64,000 nt of DNA. Source: Stomoxys calcitrans. Its lineage: Eukaryota > Arthropoda > Insecta > Diptera > Muscidae. The stretch covers positions 38,648,354 through 38,712,353 of the forward strand of contig NC_081554.1 of NCBI RefSeq assembly GCF_963082655.1, given 5' to 3'. Both the position numbers and the translations under genes were made by a program. Shown piece after piece: positions 21,043-33,352 of this stretch (position 1 is the first letter of the stretch; the number at the start of each line of letters is the position of its first letter). The notes under the pieces are model-generated. The model was given only the letters and a program-made list of their open reading frames with translations. It was not told the DNA's origin and searched no databases.

Positions 21043-21224
21043 GCTGTTATAAAACGAAATGTTCATGTAGTTAGTATTTAGAGGCCTGGTGTGTCGCTAC
21101 TGTGGTATCCCCAGGGACGAAAATGGTCCATGTGAGTCCGGTAAGAAAATAGGATGCCACTCTTGCCTAACCTACCCACTACCGTACGATACGGAAGTCA
21201 TCCTTGAAATATTGATCTGCGATC

Positions 21225-21385
21225 CCAAAAAGTGTATAAATGTATCGTCTTGACCTTCCACGTCGATCTAGTTGTCACGATAGCAATCGAACGAATATAT
21301 TCCCTTAAAATTTTGAACTGACGTAGAAGGTTGGGGATTGCAAATGTGTCATATCGGAGAAGTTTTTATATGGCTGCAATTCCAT
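21225..21385 (-). repeat. DINE-like right-end fragment
   Basis: On the minus strand this keeps parts of the DINE right end: GCCATATAAAAAC-type monomer end, CATTTGCAATCCCCAACC, a lost GTCY tract and TCGATCTAGTT in inverse. It is strongly decayed. Confidence 0.5.
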
Positions 21386-21394
21386 ATTTTTTTA

Positions 21395-21533
21395 AGTAGC
21401 ATTTATCCTCACAAATGTCGCCAGCACTAGGAGGGAATAACCACAGCGGAAATTTTTTCTGATATTCTCGCCAGGATTCGCGTTCCGCGTCATAGGCGGA
21501 CATGCTAACCTTTGCGCTACGGTGGCCTCCAAC
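21395..21533 (-). mobile_element. SINE head and proximal body, minus strand
   Basis: Minus strand reads GGAGGCCACCGTAGCGCAAA, GGTTAGCATGTCCGCCTATG, GCGAATCCTGGCGAGAATAT and CCGCTGTGGTTATTCCCTCC. A few bases of the B box are missing and the distal body is absent. Confidence 0.8.
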
Positions 21534-21629
21534 CACTCCATATATTTTTCCTTAAGAATTCGGACAGACTTCGGATCCGAATTCGGATGAATTTTTCGGA
21601 CTTTCGTTCAGACTTCTGACCGAATTCTG

Positions 21630-22985
21630 AATGTTTTGTTTGTCTATGTCTGTCCGTCCGTCGGTCTGTTGAAACCACGCTACAGTTGTCAAAAACAAAG
21701 ACATTGAGCTGAAACTTGGCACAGACACTTTCTTGTCCGCAGACAGGTTGAGTTCGACGACGGCTATATCGGACTATATCTTGATATAGCCCACATATTG
21801 ACCAATCTCCTGTTTTGGAGTGTAATGCTCATAAAAGCTGTTTTTATTATCCGATTCGGGTAAAATTTGGCACAATGATTTGTGTTAAGATCCCCGACAT
21901 CTGTGCTGAATATGGCTTAGCTCGGTCTATATATTATTAAAGCCCTTATACAGACCAATCATCCATTTTAGGGTTTTAGGCTCATAAGAGCCGCATTTAT
22001 TGGCCGATTTCGCTGACATTCTCCCGAATAAGGGTCTTAGGCTCTTAAAAGCTGCATTTATTATCTGATTTGGCAGAAATTTGGCACAATGATTTGTGTT
22101 AAGATCCCCGACATCTGCACCGAATATGGTGTTATATGGGCCCTATATAGACCAATCTTTCATTTCAGGATCTTAGACTCATAAAAGCAGTATGTATTGC
22201 CCGATTCGAGTGAAATTTGGCGCAATGATTTGTGATAAGATCCCCGACATCAGTGCCGAATATGGTATAGATCGGTCTGTATATTATTATAGCACTTATA
22301 TAGACCAATCTTCCATTTCAGGGTTTTATGCTCATAACAGCTGTATTTATTGGCCGATTTCGCTGATATTGTGCCGAATATGGTTTAGATCGGTCTATAT
22401 ATTATTAAAGCCCCTATACAGACCAATCATCCATTTTAGGGTTTTAGTCTCATAAGAGCTGCATTTATTGGCCAATTTCGCTGACATTCTCCCGAATAAG
22501 GGTCTTAGGCTCATAAAAGCTGCATTTATTATCTGATTTGGCTGAAATTTGGCACAATGATTTGTGTTAAGATCCCCGACATCTGCACCGAATATGGTGT
22601 AATATGGGCCCTATATAGACCAATCTTCGATTACAGGATCTTAGGCTCATAAAAGCAGTATCTATTATCCGATTTGGCTGAAATTAGGCACATGGATTCA
22701 TGTTGAGATCCCCGACATCCATGCTGAATATGATTCAAATCGCTCTATATGTTAATATAGCTCCCATATAGACCGATCTGCCGATTTAGGGTCTTAGGTT
22801 CATAAAAGCTGCATTTATTGGCCGATTTCGCTGAAATTTGGCACAATGATTTTTGTTTAGATCCCCGACATCAGTGCTGAATATGTTTCAAATCGGTCCT
22901 AATCTTAATATAGCCATCATATAGACCGATCTCCCGATTTAGTGTCTAAGGTCCATAAAAGCTGTATCTATGTGGAGTTTGGTTT
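21630..22985 (-). mobile_element. DINE-like array, subfamily 2a, with trimer periodicity
   Basis: Minus-strand array ending at the left in a GTCY tract (GTCTGTCCGTCCGTCGGTCT). Monomers carry GCTCATAAAAGCTGCATTTA, TGAAATTTGGCACAATGATT, AGATCCCCGACATC and CTATATAGACCAATC. A block of three monomers is repeated: CGGTCTATATATTATTAAAG at 21923 and 22391 (offset 468, 3 x 156). Both DINE termini are missing. Confidence 0.78.
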
Positions 22986-22997
22986 AGTTCGGATCCT

Positions 22998-24398
22998 TTT
23001 TATACCCTCCACCATAGGATGGGGGGTATACTAATTTCGTCATTCTGTTTGTAACTACACGAAATATTCGTCTGAGACCCCATAGAGTATATATATTCTT
23101 CATCGTCGCGACATTTTATGTCGATCTAGCCAAGTCCGACCGTCTGTCCGTCTGTCTGTCGAAAGCACGCTAACTTTCGAAGGAGTAAAGCTAGCCGCTT
23201 GAAATTTTGCACAAATACTTCTTATTAGTGTAGGTCGGTTGGTATTGTAAATGGGCCATATCGGTCCATGTTTTGATATAGCTGCCATATAAACCGATCT
23301 TGGGTCTTGACTTCTTGAGCCTCTAGAGGGCGCAATTCTTATCCGATTGGAATGAAATTTTGCACAACGTATTTCGTTATGATATCCAACAACTGTGCCA
23401 AGTATGGTTCAAATCGGCCCATGTTTTGATATAGCTGCCATATAAACCGATCTTGGGTCTTGACTTCTTGAGCCTCTAGAGGACTCAATTCTTATCCGAT
23501 TGCAATGAAATTTTGCACGACGTATTTTGTTATGACATCCAACAACTGTGCCATGTATGGTTCAAATCGGCCCATAACCTGATATAGCTGCCATATCAAC
23601 CAATCTTGGGTCTTGACTTCTTGAGCCTCTAGAGGGCGTAATTCTCGTCCGATTTGACTGAAATTTTGCACATAGTGTTTTGATATCACTTCCAACAACT
23701 GTGCATAGTATGGTCCTAATCGGTCCATAACCTGATATAGCTGCCATATAAGCCGATCTTGGGTCTTGACTTCTTGAGCCTCTAGAGAGCGCAATTCTTA
23801 TCCGATTGGAATGAAATTTTGCACGACGTATTTTGTTATGATATCCAATAACTGTGCCATGTATGGTTCAAATCGGTCCATAACCTGATATAGCTGCCAT
23901 ATAAGCCGATCTTGGGTCTTGACTTCTTGAGCCTCTAGAGGGCGCAATTCTCGTCCGATTTGACTGAAGTTTTGCACATAGTGTTTTGATATCACTTTCA
24001 ACAACTGTGCAAAGTATATTCCTAATCGGTCTATAACCTAATATAGCTGCCATATAAACCGATCTTGGGTATTGACTTCTTGAGCCTCTAAAGAGCGTAA
24101 TTCTCATTCGATTTGGCACAAATTTTATACAACGGCTCCTCCCATGGCCTTCAACATACGTGTGCAATATGGTCAGAATCGATCTAAAGCTTGATACAGC
24201 TCCCATATAAACCGATCTCCCAATTTCGCTTCTTGAGCCCCGAATCGGACTATAACTTGATATAGCTGCTCCTCCGTCCTTATTCATTATACTTTGTTTG
24301 CCTAAAAACAGATACAGCGCAAAGAACTCGACAGATGCGACCATGGTGGAGGGTATATAAGATTCGGCCCGGCCGAACTTTGCACGCTCTTACTTGTT
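22998..24398 (-). mobile_element. DINE-like element D, complete ends, minus strand
   Basis: Begins TTTTTATACCCTCCACCATA and ends ATGGTGGAGGGTATATAAG, TTCGGCCCGGCCGAA, CTTTGCACGCTCTTACTTGT. These are the inverted ends seen in element A. The centre has 153-bp-type monomers with TTGACTTCTTGAGCCTCTAG and TTCTTATCCGATTGGAATGA. The GTCY tract (CGTCTGTCCGTCTGTCTGTC) lies near the left end. Open frames in the array, up to 158 codons on the minus strand, are repeat artefacts. Confidence 0.85.
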
Positions 24399-24399
24399 T

Positions 24400-25530
24400 C
24401 AATTACAGTTGTGAGAGAAATTTTGCAATTTTTAATCAAAAAATTTATTGATTCAATTAATTTTTTTATTTAATCTGAAAGAATTTTCTATCACAATCAC
24501 AATCACCCTCTTAACATAAATAAGATTTGCTCAATATTTCTACGAGGATTTATAAATCCTTTAATTTGGTTATTCCTTCCTTAAGTATATATAATTGAAG
24601 TTTTAGGTTCTTTCACAAAGGTTGGACATCTCTAAGTTTATGACTTCAAGTTTTCCAAACATAACACCAATTTATTTTTATTCCATAATTTCAGTCGGCA
24701 CTTTCGTTGGCCTTTTTCATTCAAGGAGCAAGAAAAATGGCAAATATATGGCATTACATTCATAAATCGATTTTGTACATTCAAATGTAACTGCACAAGC
24801 TTATGAGGCAGCCAGTCATCACTCGGACTCGGAATTGCTTGGGAAATTTACAATTGAAAGAACGCAATCAGCAAGTGAGCAATTGAATGAATTTCCAATG
24901 TCTGTAATTGTAGGTCTGTTGCCACGGCCGTGGCAGCGACTACAGATGAACGGCCACAAACGACTGGTGTTTTGCGGTGGGGTGGCCATGCTTAATGATA
25001 ACTGCCACTATAATGCCACTTGACTAATCGAAATTAAATGACGTGTGAATACTGGCAGCTGCCGCTTAGAAATGTTGTTTGCTCCGTCAGAGTACTACGT
25101 CCGTCCTTACTTCAGCTTTATGAAAAGCTTGTTGCTGCCTATGGGCTTTTGAGAAAAAAAAAACGCCTATACTACTCTACTTTTTTAATTCCTTTGGCTG
25201 GTTTCATGACGTTACAATTGAACTGAAATTATCGACCATAAATACCAGTGAGTATTGTAACATGTTAATATTAATCGTAGTAAATGGTTTGTCAATGACT
25301 TGGTTCAGAAGTTAACTTGGGAGTTGAAAGGTCACAGCCAGCTGTCATTGCAAGCTGAACGAAAATATAATGAAGGCAGATAATGACAAAGTGGGTCGTA
25401 CGTAAAATCAATTTTAAGGCCTAAGCATAATTTTTTGATAAAGACAATTTTGGAATTCGTATTAATTGAGTGATAATTTGTTTGCGTGGTGCCTTTTGGT
25501 GATTAAAGTGGTGTCTCCAAAGTTCAAAGC
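24400..25530. other. Apparently single-copy AT-rich DNA
   Basis: No domain, repeat family or RNA gene seen. Two adjacent 62-codon plus-strand frames (24835 and 25038) have no recognisable content. Confidence 0.45.
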
Positions 25531-25534
25531 CAAG

Positions 25535-25866
25535 GATGCTTCAAATCAGCCCATAACCTAATAAACCTATCATACAAACCAATTTCCCGTTTTAAATTCT
25601 AGAGGGTGGGGGATGGAATTCTTTAACGATTAGGCTGAATATTGCTAACTATAGCCGAAATTAGCCCATGAACTGACCACAACTCCCATATTAACGAATC
25701 TTCCCGTTTGATATGTAGAACAAAGCTCTTAAACGATTTTGCTGGAATTTTGCATCCTGAGTTTCTTCACCTTTCCAAATCGAAGTCGAGTATGATCCAA
25801 ATCGTTTCACATAAACCAATGTTTGAATTTGACCATCTAAGGGGATCAATTTTTATTCGCTTTTAA
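25535..25866 (-). repeat. Degenerate DINE-like monomers
   Basis: Weak matches to monomer words on the minus strand: CCCATAACCTAATA, ATACAAACCAATTTCCCG, TTCTAGAGGG and GCTGGAATTTTGCATC. Roughly two decayed units. Confidence 0.55.
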
Positions 25867-26110
25867 AACAAGTAAAAAGGCGTTAAATTCGGCCTCTCCG
25901 AACTATCAACCACCTCGGGTATATGCGTGAACCACCTTTCGTCATAATCTGGTGAAAAATGCATATTACAACTAAATCCAAATCTGAATTGATCTGAGGC
26001 AAACTGAAAAGAGATAAAGGAGGGCCTAACACAACTCACTGTCCCAAAATTCGGCGAAATCGGACAATAAATCCGACTTTTAATTAGCTATGACAGAACA
26101 TTTGTTCCAC
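25867..26110 (+). mobile_element. DINE-like element start, subfamily 2, truncated
   Basis: Starts AACAAGTAAAAAGGCG and then TTCGGCCTCTCCGAA (25888-25902), which keeps a 5-bp stem with a changed loop. The rest has AACTCACTGTCCCAAAATTC and CGGCGAAATCGGACAATAAA, as in the array at 28241. It stops near the MITE at 26123. Confidence 0.72.
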
Positions 26111-26122
26111 TAGCCGAACATA

Positions 26123-26359
26123 TTGGTTGCCCAAAAAGTAATTGCGGATTTTTCATATAGTCGGCGTTGACAAATTTTTTTCACAGCTTGTGACTCTGTA
26201 TTTGCATTCTTTCTTCTGTCAGTTATCAGCTGTTACTTTTAGCTTGCTTTAGAAAAAATAGTGTAAAAAAGTATATTTGATTAAAGTTCATTCTAAGCTT
26301 TATTAAAAATGCATTTACTTTCTTTTAAAAAATCCGCAATTACTTTTTGGGCAACCCAA
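26123..26359 (-). mobile_element. Mariner-derived MITE, copy 3 (237 bp)
   Basis: Same sequence as copies 1 and 2 in the opposite orientation, with TA on both sides (26121-26122, 26360-26361). One G is missing from the left terminus. The body includes AGTTATCAGCTGTTACTTTT and GTATATTTGATTAAAGTTCA. Confidence 0.93.
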
Positions 26360-26364
26360 TAGAA

Positions 26365-28240
26365 TAGCATTCCAAGCGCCTCGATCTTCTGCGCTCATTC
26401 TAAAATATCTGACACCGCTTGATCTTTGCATCGGACTTTTGGTCTTCCCGGTTTGCGTGTACCACCGTGTTTGCCCTCAAAAGACTTCTTTGCTGGAGCT
26501 TCTTCATCCATTCTGATGACCTAGCCAACGCAGCCGTTGTATTTCGATACGTGTAACTATGCTATCGTCGTCATACAGCTCATACAGCTCGTGGTTCATA
26601 CGTCGCCTATATTCTCCGTTAACGCAAACTGGTCCATATATCTCACGAAGAATCTTTCTCTCAAATACTCCAAGCACTGCCTCACCGGCTTGCACAAGAA
26701 CCCATGCTTCAGAACCATATAACAACACGGGTAGTATCAGTGTCTTCTAGAGTGTAATCTTCATCTGTCGAAAGATGGCCTTGTTTCTAAACTGCTTACT
26801 TAGTCCAAAGTAACATCTATATGCCAATATTATTCTCCGCTTTATCTCCAAACTGGTGTCACTCGTTTCGGTTACGGCGGCCCCGGGGTAGTTGCTGGCT
26901 ATCTCAAAGTTGTGGTTCCCAACTTTCTCGATTTTCTTTATCTGCTCGGTTGTATAAGGCGTGTTGGGAGTTGAAACCATCCATTTACTGCCAGACCCAT
27001 TTTCACCGACTCTCTTTAAATTCATTCCAAAAACAACAGTTACAACTTCCCGTGATCGACCTATGATATCGATGTCGTCGGCATAGGCGAGTAGCATGTG
27101 TTTTCTTGTGATTAGTGTGTCAAATCTATTCACATCTGCATCTCGTATAATCTTCTCCAGCAGGATATTAAAGAGATCACACGATAGGCTGTCTCCTTGT
27201 CTGAAACCTCGTTTGGTATTAAATGGTTCCGAAAGATTCTTTCCTATTCTTACCGAAGAACGCTTATCAGCAAGTGTCATCCTGCAGAGTCTTACTAATT
27301 TTGCAGGGTTGCCAAACTCGGACATGGCTTGAAATACCTTTGAACGTTAAGGAGTATCGAAAGCGGCTTTGAAGTCAACAAAGAAATGGTAGGTGTTGAT
27401 TTGTCCTTCTCGGGTCTTTTCAAGGATTTGGCGCAGTGTGAATATCCGGTCCAGGGTGGATTTATCAGGTCTAAAGCCGCACTGATAGGGCCCAAATAAC
27501 TCATTGACTTTAGGTTTTAATCTTTCACAAAGTACTTTCGAGAGTATCTTATATGCCATGGGAAGAAGACTTATTCCTCTGTAGTTGGCACTTTCGGTCT
27601 TGTCTCCTTTTTTGTGTACGGGACATAGTATGCTGAGGTTCCAATCATCGGGTATGTGTTTTTCTAGCCCGATTGCGCAGATAAGCTGATGCATACGCCT
27701 AAGCTGATGCATACGCCTTATCAGCGTGTCGCCTTCGGTTTTAAATAGTTCAGCGGGTAACCCTTCGGCTCCTGCTGCCTTGCTGTTCTTCAGTCGGGTC
27801 ACTGCTACTTGGGCCTAATTCTGACTAGGAGGTAAACATTCTATACCATCATCATTGATGGGTTCTGCGGTATCTTCTTCGCCGCCATCGTCGGACACTA
27901 GCAGTTGTATAAAATGTTCTTTCCATATCCTCAGCATGCTATCTGTGTCAGTTACCAGATTTCCTTCTTTGTCTCTGCAGGAGGATGTGCCTACACCAAA
28001 GCCATCGGTTTGATGTTTAATTCTTTGGTAGAATTTCCGAACTTCATTCTGACTCCTATACATCGTAATTCGTGAGTGTGAGCGATGCGATTTTCCATTT
28101 CCTTTTTCTTTCTGCGGAATAGACGTTTCTCCTTTTTTCTTTTCTCCCGATACCTCTCCTTCATCTGGCGCGTTGCTACTGATTGCAGGGTTGCTCTATA
28201 TGTAGCATTCTTTCCTTCAGTAGCATCGCGACAGTCTTGG
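26365..28240 (-). pseudogene. RTE-like non-LTR reverse transcriptase, decayed
   Basis: Minus-strand order: KERYREKRKKEKRLFRRKKK and MYRSQNEVRKFYQ (28240-28020); RDKEGNLVTDTDSMLRIWKE and HFIQLL; NSKAAGAEGLPAELFK; LSILCPVHKKGDKTESANYR; GISLLPMAYKILSKVL; FGPYQCGFRPDKSTLDRIF; FFVDFKAAFDTP (first catalytic Asp in the FDFKAAFD-type motif A); then after a frame break, GFRQGDSLSCDLFNILLEKI; LLAYADDIDIIG, the catalytic YADD; and finally LYGSEAWV, FERKILREIYGP and RLRWLGH, typical of the 3' part of this LINE type. Lesions: an 18-bp duplication giving RRMHQL twice (near 27690-27725), a stop between NSKAAG and the preceding block, and a frame break at about 27340. The endonuclease half is missing. RTE-like clade is my best reading, not certain. 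Confidence 0.85.
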
Positions 28241-29400
28241 TCACACACACAACTCACTGTCACAAATTTCGCAGAAATCGGACAATAAATGCGCCTTTTA
28301 TGGGGGCACAACCTTAAACCGAGAGATAGGTCTACATGGCAGCTATATCCAAATCTGGGTCGATCTGGGCGAAATTGAAGAACGATGTCGAAGAGCCTGA
28401 CACAACTCACTCAAATTTGGGACAAATTTCGGCGAAATCGGATAATAAATGAGCATTTTATGGGCCCAAAACCTTAAATCGAGACATCGGCCTATATGGT
28501 AGCTATAATCAAATCCGATCCGATGTGGGCTAAATTGCAAAAGTATGTCGAGGGGCTTAACTTAACTCACTGTCCCAAATTTCATCGACATCGAATAATA
28601 AATGCGCCTTTTATGGCCCCTAAACCTTAAATCGAGAGATCGGTCTATATGGCAGCTATATTCAAATCTGGATCGATCTGGGGGAAATTGAAGAACGATA
28701 TCGAAGAGCCTAAACACAACTCACTGTCCCAAATTTCGGCGAAATCGGATAATACGCCTTTTATGGGCTCAAAACCTTAAATCGAGACATCGGCCTATAT
28801 GGTAGCTATATTCAAATCCGGTCCGATTTGGGCTAAATTGAAGAAGGATGTCGAAGAGCCTAAACACAACTCACTATTCCAAATTTCAACGACATCGGAC
28901 AACAAATGCGCCTTTTATGGGTCCAAAACCCAACTTAAATCGAGAAATCGGTCAATAGGGCAGCTATATCCAAATCTGGACCTATCGGGACCAAATTGAA
29001 GAAGGATGCCGAAAGGCCTAACACAACTCACTATTCCAACTTTCAGCTAAATCGTATTATAAATGTGGCTTTTATGGGCCTGAGACCTTAAATCGGCGGA
29101 TCCGTCTATATGGGGCTATATCAAGATATTGCCCGATATAGCCCATCTTCGAACTGAACCTGCCTATGGACAAAAAAAGAATCTGTGAAAAGTGTCAGCT
29201 GAATATCTCTATTTTTAAAGACTGTAGCGTGATTTCAACAGACAGAGGAAGGCGGACAGATATGGCTAGATCGGCTTAGATTTTTATGACGACCAGGTAT
29301 ATATATTTTCTTTATAGGGTCACAAATGGTTGCTTCGATGTGTTGCAAGCGGAATCACAAAAATAATATACACCCATTCTTCGGTGGTGGGCATAAAAGC
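28241..29400 (+). mobile_element. DINE-like element E, subfamily 2
   Basis: Array of ~153-bp monomers with ACACAACTCACTGTCCCAAA, GCGCCTTTTATGGG and TCGAGACATCGGCCTATATG. The right end has a weakened GTCY tract (CAACAGACAGAGGAAGGCGG), ATGGCTAGATCGGCTTAGAT, ATATATATTTTCTTTATAGG and ATTCTTCGGTGGTGGGCATA. The left terminus is missing: it begins where the RTE-like element ends. The next DINE starts four bases later. Confidence 0.78.
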
Positions 29401-29403
29401 AAA

Positions 29404-31878
29404 AACAAGTAAAAGCGTGCGAAGTTCGGCCGGGCCGAATCTTGGGAACCCACCACCATGGATTCTGCTGAAAAATGAGAGCTATATTTAGTTATAAACC
29501 GAGTTGGACCGTACTAGACGCAGTTGTTCAGAGTCACAGCAAAACACTATATGCAAAATTTCAGCCAAATCGGAAAAAAAATCGCGGCTTTTAAGGCCTT
29601 AAAAAGTCAAATCGGAAGAGAGGTTTATATGGGATCTATGTCAGGTTATATACAGATTTAAACCGTCCTTGGCACAGTTGTTGGAAGTCAAAATAGAACA
29701 CTGTGTTCACAATTTTAGACAAATCGGGCAAAAATTGCGGCTTCCTGGGGTTCAGGAAGTCAAATAGGGAGATCGGTTCATATGGGAGCTATATCAGGTT
29801 ATAGATCGATTAGGACCAAACTTGGCACTGTTTTTGGAAGTCAGAATAGAACACTATGTTCGAAATTTCAGACAAATAGGACAAAAATTGCGGCTTCCTA
29901 GGGTTCAGGAAGTCAAATGGGGAGATCGGTTCATATGGGAGCTATATCAGGTAATAGACCGATTTTAATCGTATTTGGCTCCGTTGTTTGAAGTCATAAC
30001 AGAATACTTTGTGCAAAATTTCAGCCAAATCGGATGAAAATTGAGGCTTCCAGGGGCTCAAGAAGTCAAATCGGGAGATCGGTTTACATGGGAGCTATAT
30101 CAGGTAATAGAGCGATCTGGAACGTACGTGGCACAGTTGTTGGAAGTCATAACAGAACACTATATGCAAAATTTCAGCCAAATCGTATAACATCGGACAA
30201 AAATTGTGGCTACCAGTGGCTCAAGAAGTCAAATCTGTAGATCGGTTGATATGGGAGCTATATCAGGTTATAGACCGATTTGGACCGTACTTGGCACAGC
30301 TTTTGGAAGTCATAACAAAACACTATATGCTCAATTTCAGCCAAATCGAACAAAAACTGCGGCTTCCAGGGGCTCAAGAAGTCAAATCGGGAGATCGGTT
30401 TATATGGGAGCTATATCAGGTTATATACCGATTTGTATCGTACTTGGCTCCCTTGTTGGGAGTCATAAAGGAATACCTTGGGCAAAATTTTAGCCAAATC
30501 GGATGAAAATTGAGGCTTCCAGAGGCTCAAGGAGTCAAATCGCGAGATCGGTTTATATGGGAGCTATATCAGGTTCTTAACCGATATGGACCGTACTTGG
30601 AAGTCATAACAGAACACCGTGTGCTAAATTTCAGCCAAATCGAACAAAAATTGCGGCTTCCAGGGGCTCAAGAAGTCAAATCGGGAGGTCGGTTTATATG
30701 GGAGCTATATCAGGTTATATACCGATTTGTATCGTACTTGGCTCCATTGTTGAGAGTCATAAAGGAATACTTTGAGCAAAATTTCAGCGAAATCGGATGA
30801 AAATTGAGGCTTCCAGAGGCTCACGAAGTCAAGTCGGAAGATCGGTTTATATGGGAGCTATATCAGGTTCTTGACCGATTTAAATCGTACTTGGCTCCAT
30901 TGTTGGGAGTCATAAAGGAATACCTTGGGCAAAATTTCAGCCAAATCGAACAAAAATTGCGGCTTCCAGGGGCTCAAGAAGTCAAATCGAGAGACCGGTT
31001 TATATGGGAGCTATATCAGGTTATATACCGATTTGTATCGTACTTGGCTCCATTGTTGGGAGTCATAAAGGAATACCTTGAGCAAAATTTCAGCCAAATC
31101 GGATGAAAATTGAGGCTTTCAGAGGCTCAAGGAGTCAAATCGGGAGATTGGTTTATATGGAACCTGTGTCAGATTCTTGACCGATTTGAACCGTACGTGG
31201 CACAGTAGTTGGAAGTTCTGTTATGATGCCCAACAACGGAGCAAAATACGATTCAAGTCGGTCTATAACCTGATATAGTTTCCATACAAACCGATCTCCT
31301 GATTTGAGTTCCTGACCCCCTGGAAGCCGCAATTTTCGTCCGATTTGGCTGAAATTTTGCACATAGTATTCTGTTATATGTGCAAAATTTCAGCCAATTC
31401 GGACGAAAATCGCGGCTTCCAGGGGGTCAGGAACTCTAATCAGGAGATCGGTTTGTATGGGAGCTATATCAGGCTCTTGACTGATTTGAATCGTATTTAG
31501 CTCCGTTGTTGGGAGTCATAACAGAATACTTTGTGCAACACTTCAGCCAAATCGGACAAAAATTTCGGCTTTCAGGGGCTCAAGAAATCAAATCTGTAGA
31601 TTGGTTTATATGGGAGCTATATCTAATTCTGAACCGATATGGGCCATTTGCAATCCCCAACGACCTACATCAATATAAGGTATCTGTGTAAAATTTTAAG
31701 CGGCTAGCTCTACGCGTTCAACCGCTATCGTGATTTTGACAGACGGACGGACGGATATGGCTAGTTCGAATCAGAATGTCGAGACGATCAAGAAGATTTA
31801 TACTTTATGGGGTCCTAGATCAATATTTCGAGGTGTTACAAACAGAATGACTAGATTAGTATACCCCCATTCTATAAC
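29404..31878 (+). mobile_element. DINE-like element F, subfamily 3 (largest array)
   Basis: Starts AACAAGTAAAAGCGTGCGAA, palindrome TTCGGCCGGGCCGAA (29425-29439), CACCACCATGGATTCTGCTG. About 13 monomers follow with GCGGCTTCCAGGGGCTCAAG, GATCGGTTTATATGGGAGCT and CATAACAGAACACTATGTG. The peptide period in its open frames is 51 codons (153 bp). Right end: GCGGCTAGCTCTACGCGTTC, GACAGACGGACGGACGGATA, TAGTATACCCCCATTCTAT. The last bases (GGTGGAGGGTATA) are replaced by a SINE at 31883. Confidence 0.85.
31216..31526. repeat. Long inverted repeat within element F (149-bp arms)
   Basis: Arms at 31216-31364 and 31378-31526 are near-perfect reverse complements around a 13-bp spacer. One monomer has been copied in inverted orientation next to itself, flipping the strand of the array for one unit. 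Confidence 0.92.
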
Positions 31879-31882
31879 AAAA

Positions 31883-32180
31883 TTTTGCAAATTTTGCACA
31901 TGATCATTCCATTAAGGAACAGGGGAAAACTTCTCACATATCAATGAGTGCAGTCCACTGCAAGTTTAAGCTCAATGACAAGGGGCCTCCTTTTTATAGC
32001 CGAGTCCAAACGGCGTGCCGCAGAGCGACACCTCTTTGGAGAGAAGTTTTACATGGCATAGTACCTTACAAATGTTGCCAGCATTAGGAGGGGAAAACCA
32101 CCGATGAACATTTTTTCCGATGGTCTCGCCAGGCGTTCAGCGCCATAGGCGTACATGCTAACCTCTGCGCTACGGTGGCC
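31883..32180 (-). mobile_element. SINE, minus strand, B box deleted
   Basis: Minus strand starts GGCCACCGTAGCGCAGAGGT, GTACGCCTATGGCGCTGAAC, then CCTGGCGAGACCATCGG. The GGTTCGAATCC segment between is missing, so internal promoter function is probably lost. The body is otherwise well kept: GGTGGTTTTCCCCTCCTAAT, GGTGTCGCTCTGCGGCACG, GAGCTTAAACTTGCAGTGGA, AATTTGCAAAATTTTG. Confidence 0.87.
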
Positions 32181-32183
32181 TGT

Positions 32184-33352
32184 GGTGGTGGATATACAAT
32201 AATAATACAATCTCTTGCCTCTTATGGTAGAGAGTATAGACGATTTATTTGACAAACTTAAAATCGAACACTTTTCAATAACGTTTTTCATTATACCGAA
32301 TTTCATGACAAGAATTCGAAGATAATGCTTTAAGTTTTCCAATAGCCTTCATTCAACGCCAGCCGAATCATATTATGCAATACATGTGAAAAACTTTAAA
32401 ATGATTTCAGTTTTTGATACCGTAAACTGTGATCGATGTCATTTCTCTTGTAACCAAATCAATCTTCCAACCAATAGCGTTTTTATTCAAGCTCAGTTAT
32501 ATTATCATGAAAGTTGAAAATCCACACAAAATGTATAAAAGTCATAAACTACACAACTGATTTGCATATAAATTAAAAAAAATATTGAGTTAACTATTAA
32601 AGATGAAAAAACACACACACACGCACACATACGCCATACATAATTCGCAAACGAATTATTAATAAAAAATTGAAAAAAAAATATTTACACATAAATATTT
32701 ATGCAAATGACTTAAAGTAAACCAACATAAAATTGAAAAACATAAATTGTAGAAATTAATTAAAGCCAATACAGAGAGAAACAATGATGTGAGAAAACCA
32801 ACGGGACATTTATGAAATCCTCATCGAAAAATGTCGCTTAAAATTATTGTTACAGTACAACTTGGCCATGACTAGAATGGCTTGAATTGCATATAAGCAA
32901 AGATTCCCATTGACTCATTCTGAAATGTTAATGGGAATTGCAATCATTGTCTCAAAAGCTTTCATACATTTTCTAATTCCTCCAAACATCTGTACAAATG
33001 TTAAACAGCATAAAAGACATTCTTCTTCATTTCAATCATATTGACAATTTTTGATATATAATTTTTTTTTTTTATAAAATCTTAGATAGAATTTATTCTT
33101 CCTTTCTCGCATACATATGCAGAGAAATATAGGAAGGCATGATGATTTCCCCCAGGTTTGGCGAAAAATACTTAAACTCACGCATGAGACAAAACGAGGG
33201 GATTTTCATGTAAGTGTCCCAAAAGAGAATCTATTCACATTCTTTTGGTTTGTTTCCATATCATTTTTCTTGTTTTCCAGATGACACAGGACTATGATGA
33301 TAATATGTGACTTACCCAGCAATATTTCTGAAATGAAAGATAAAAAAAGAAC
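32184..33352. other. Apparently single-copy AT-rich DNA
   Basis: Very AT-rich. A short AC microsatellite lies at 32611-32630. No coding content or repeat family recognised. Confidence 0.5.
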
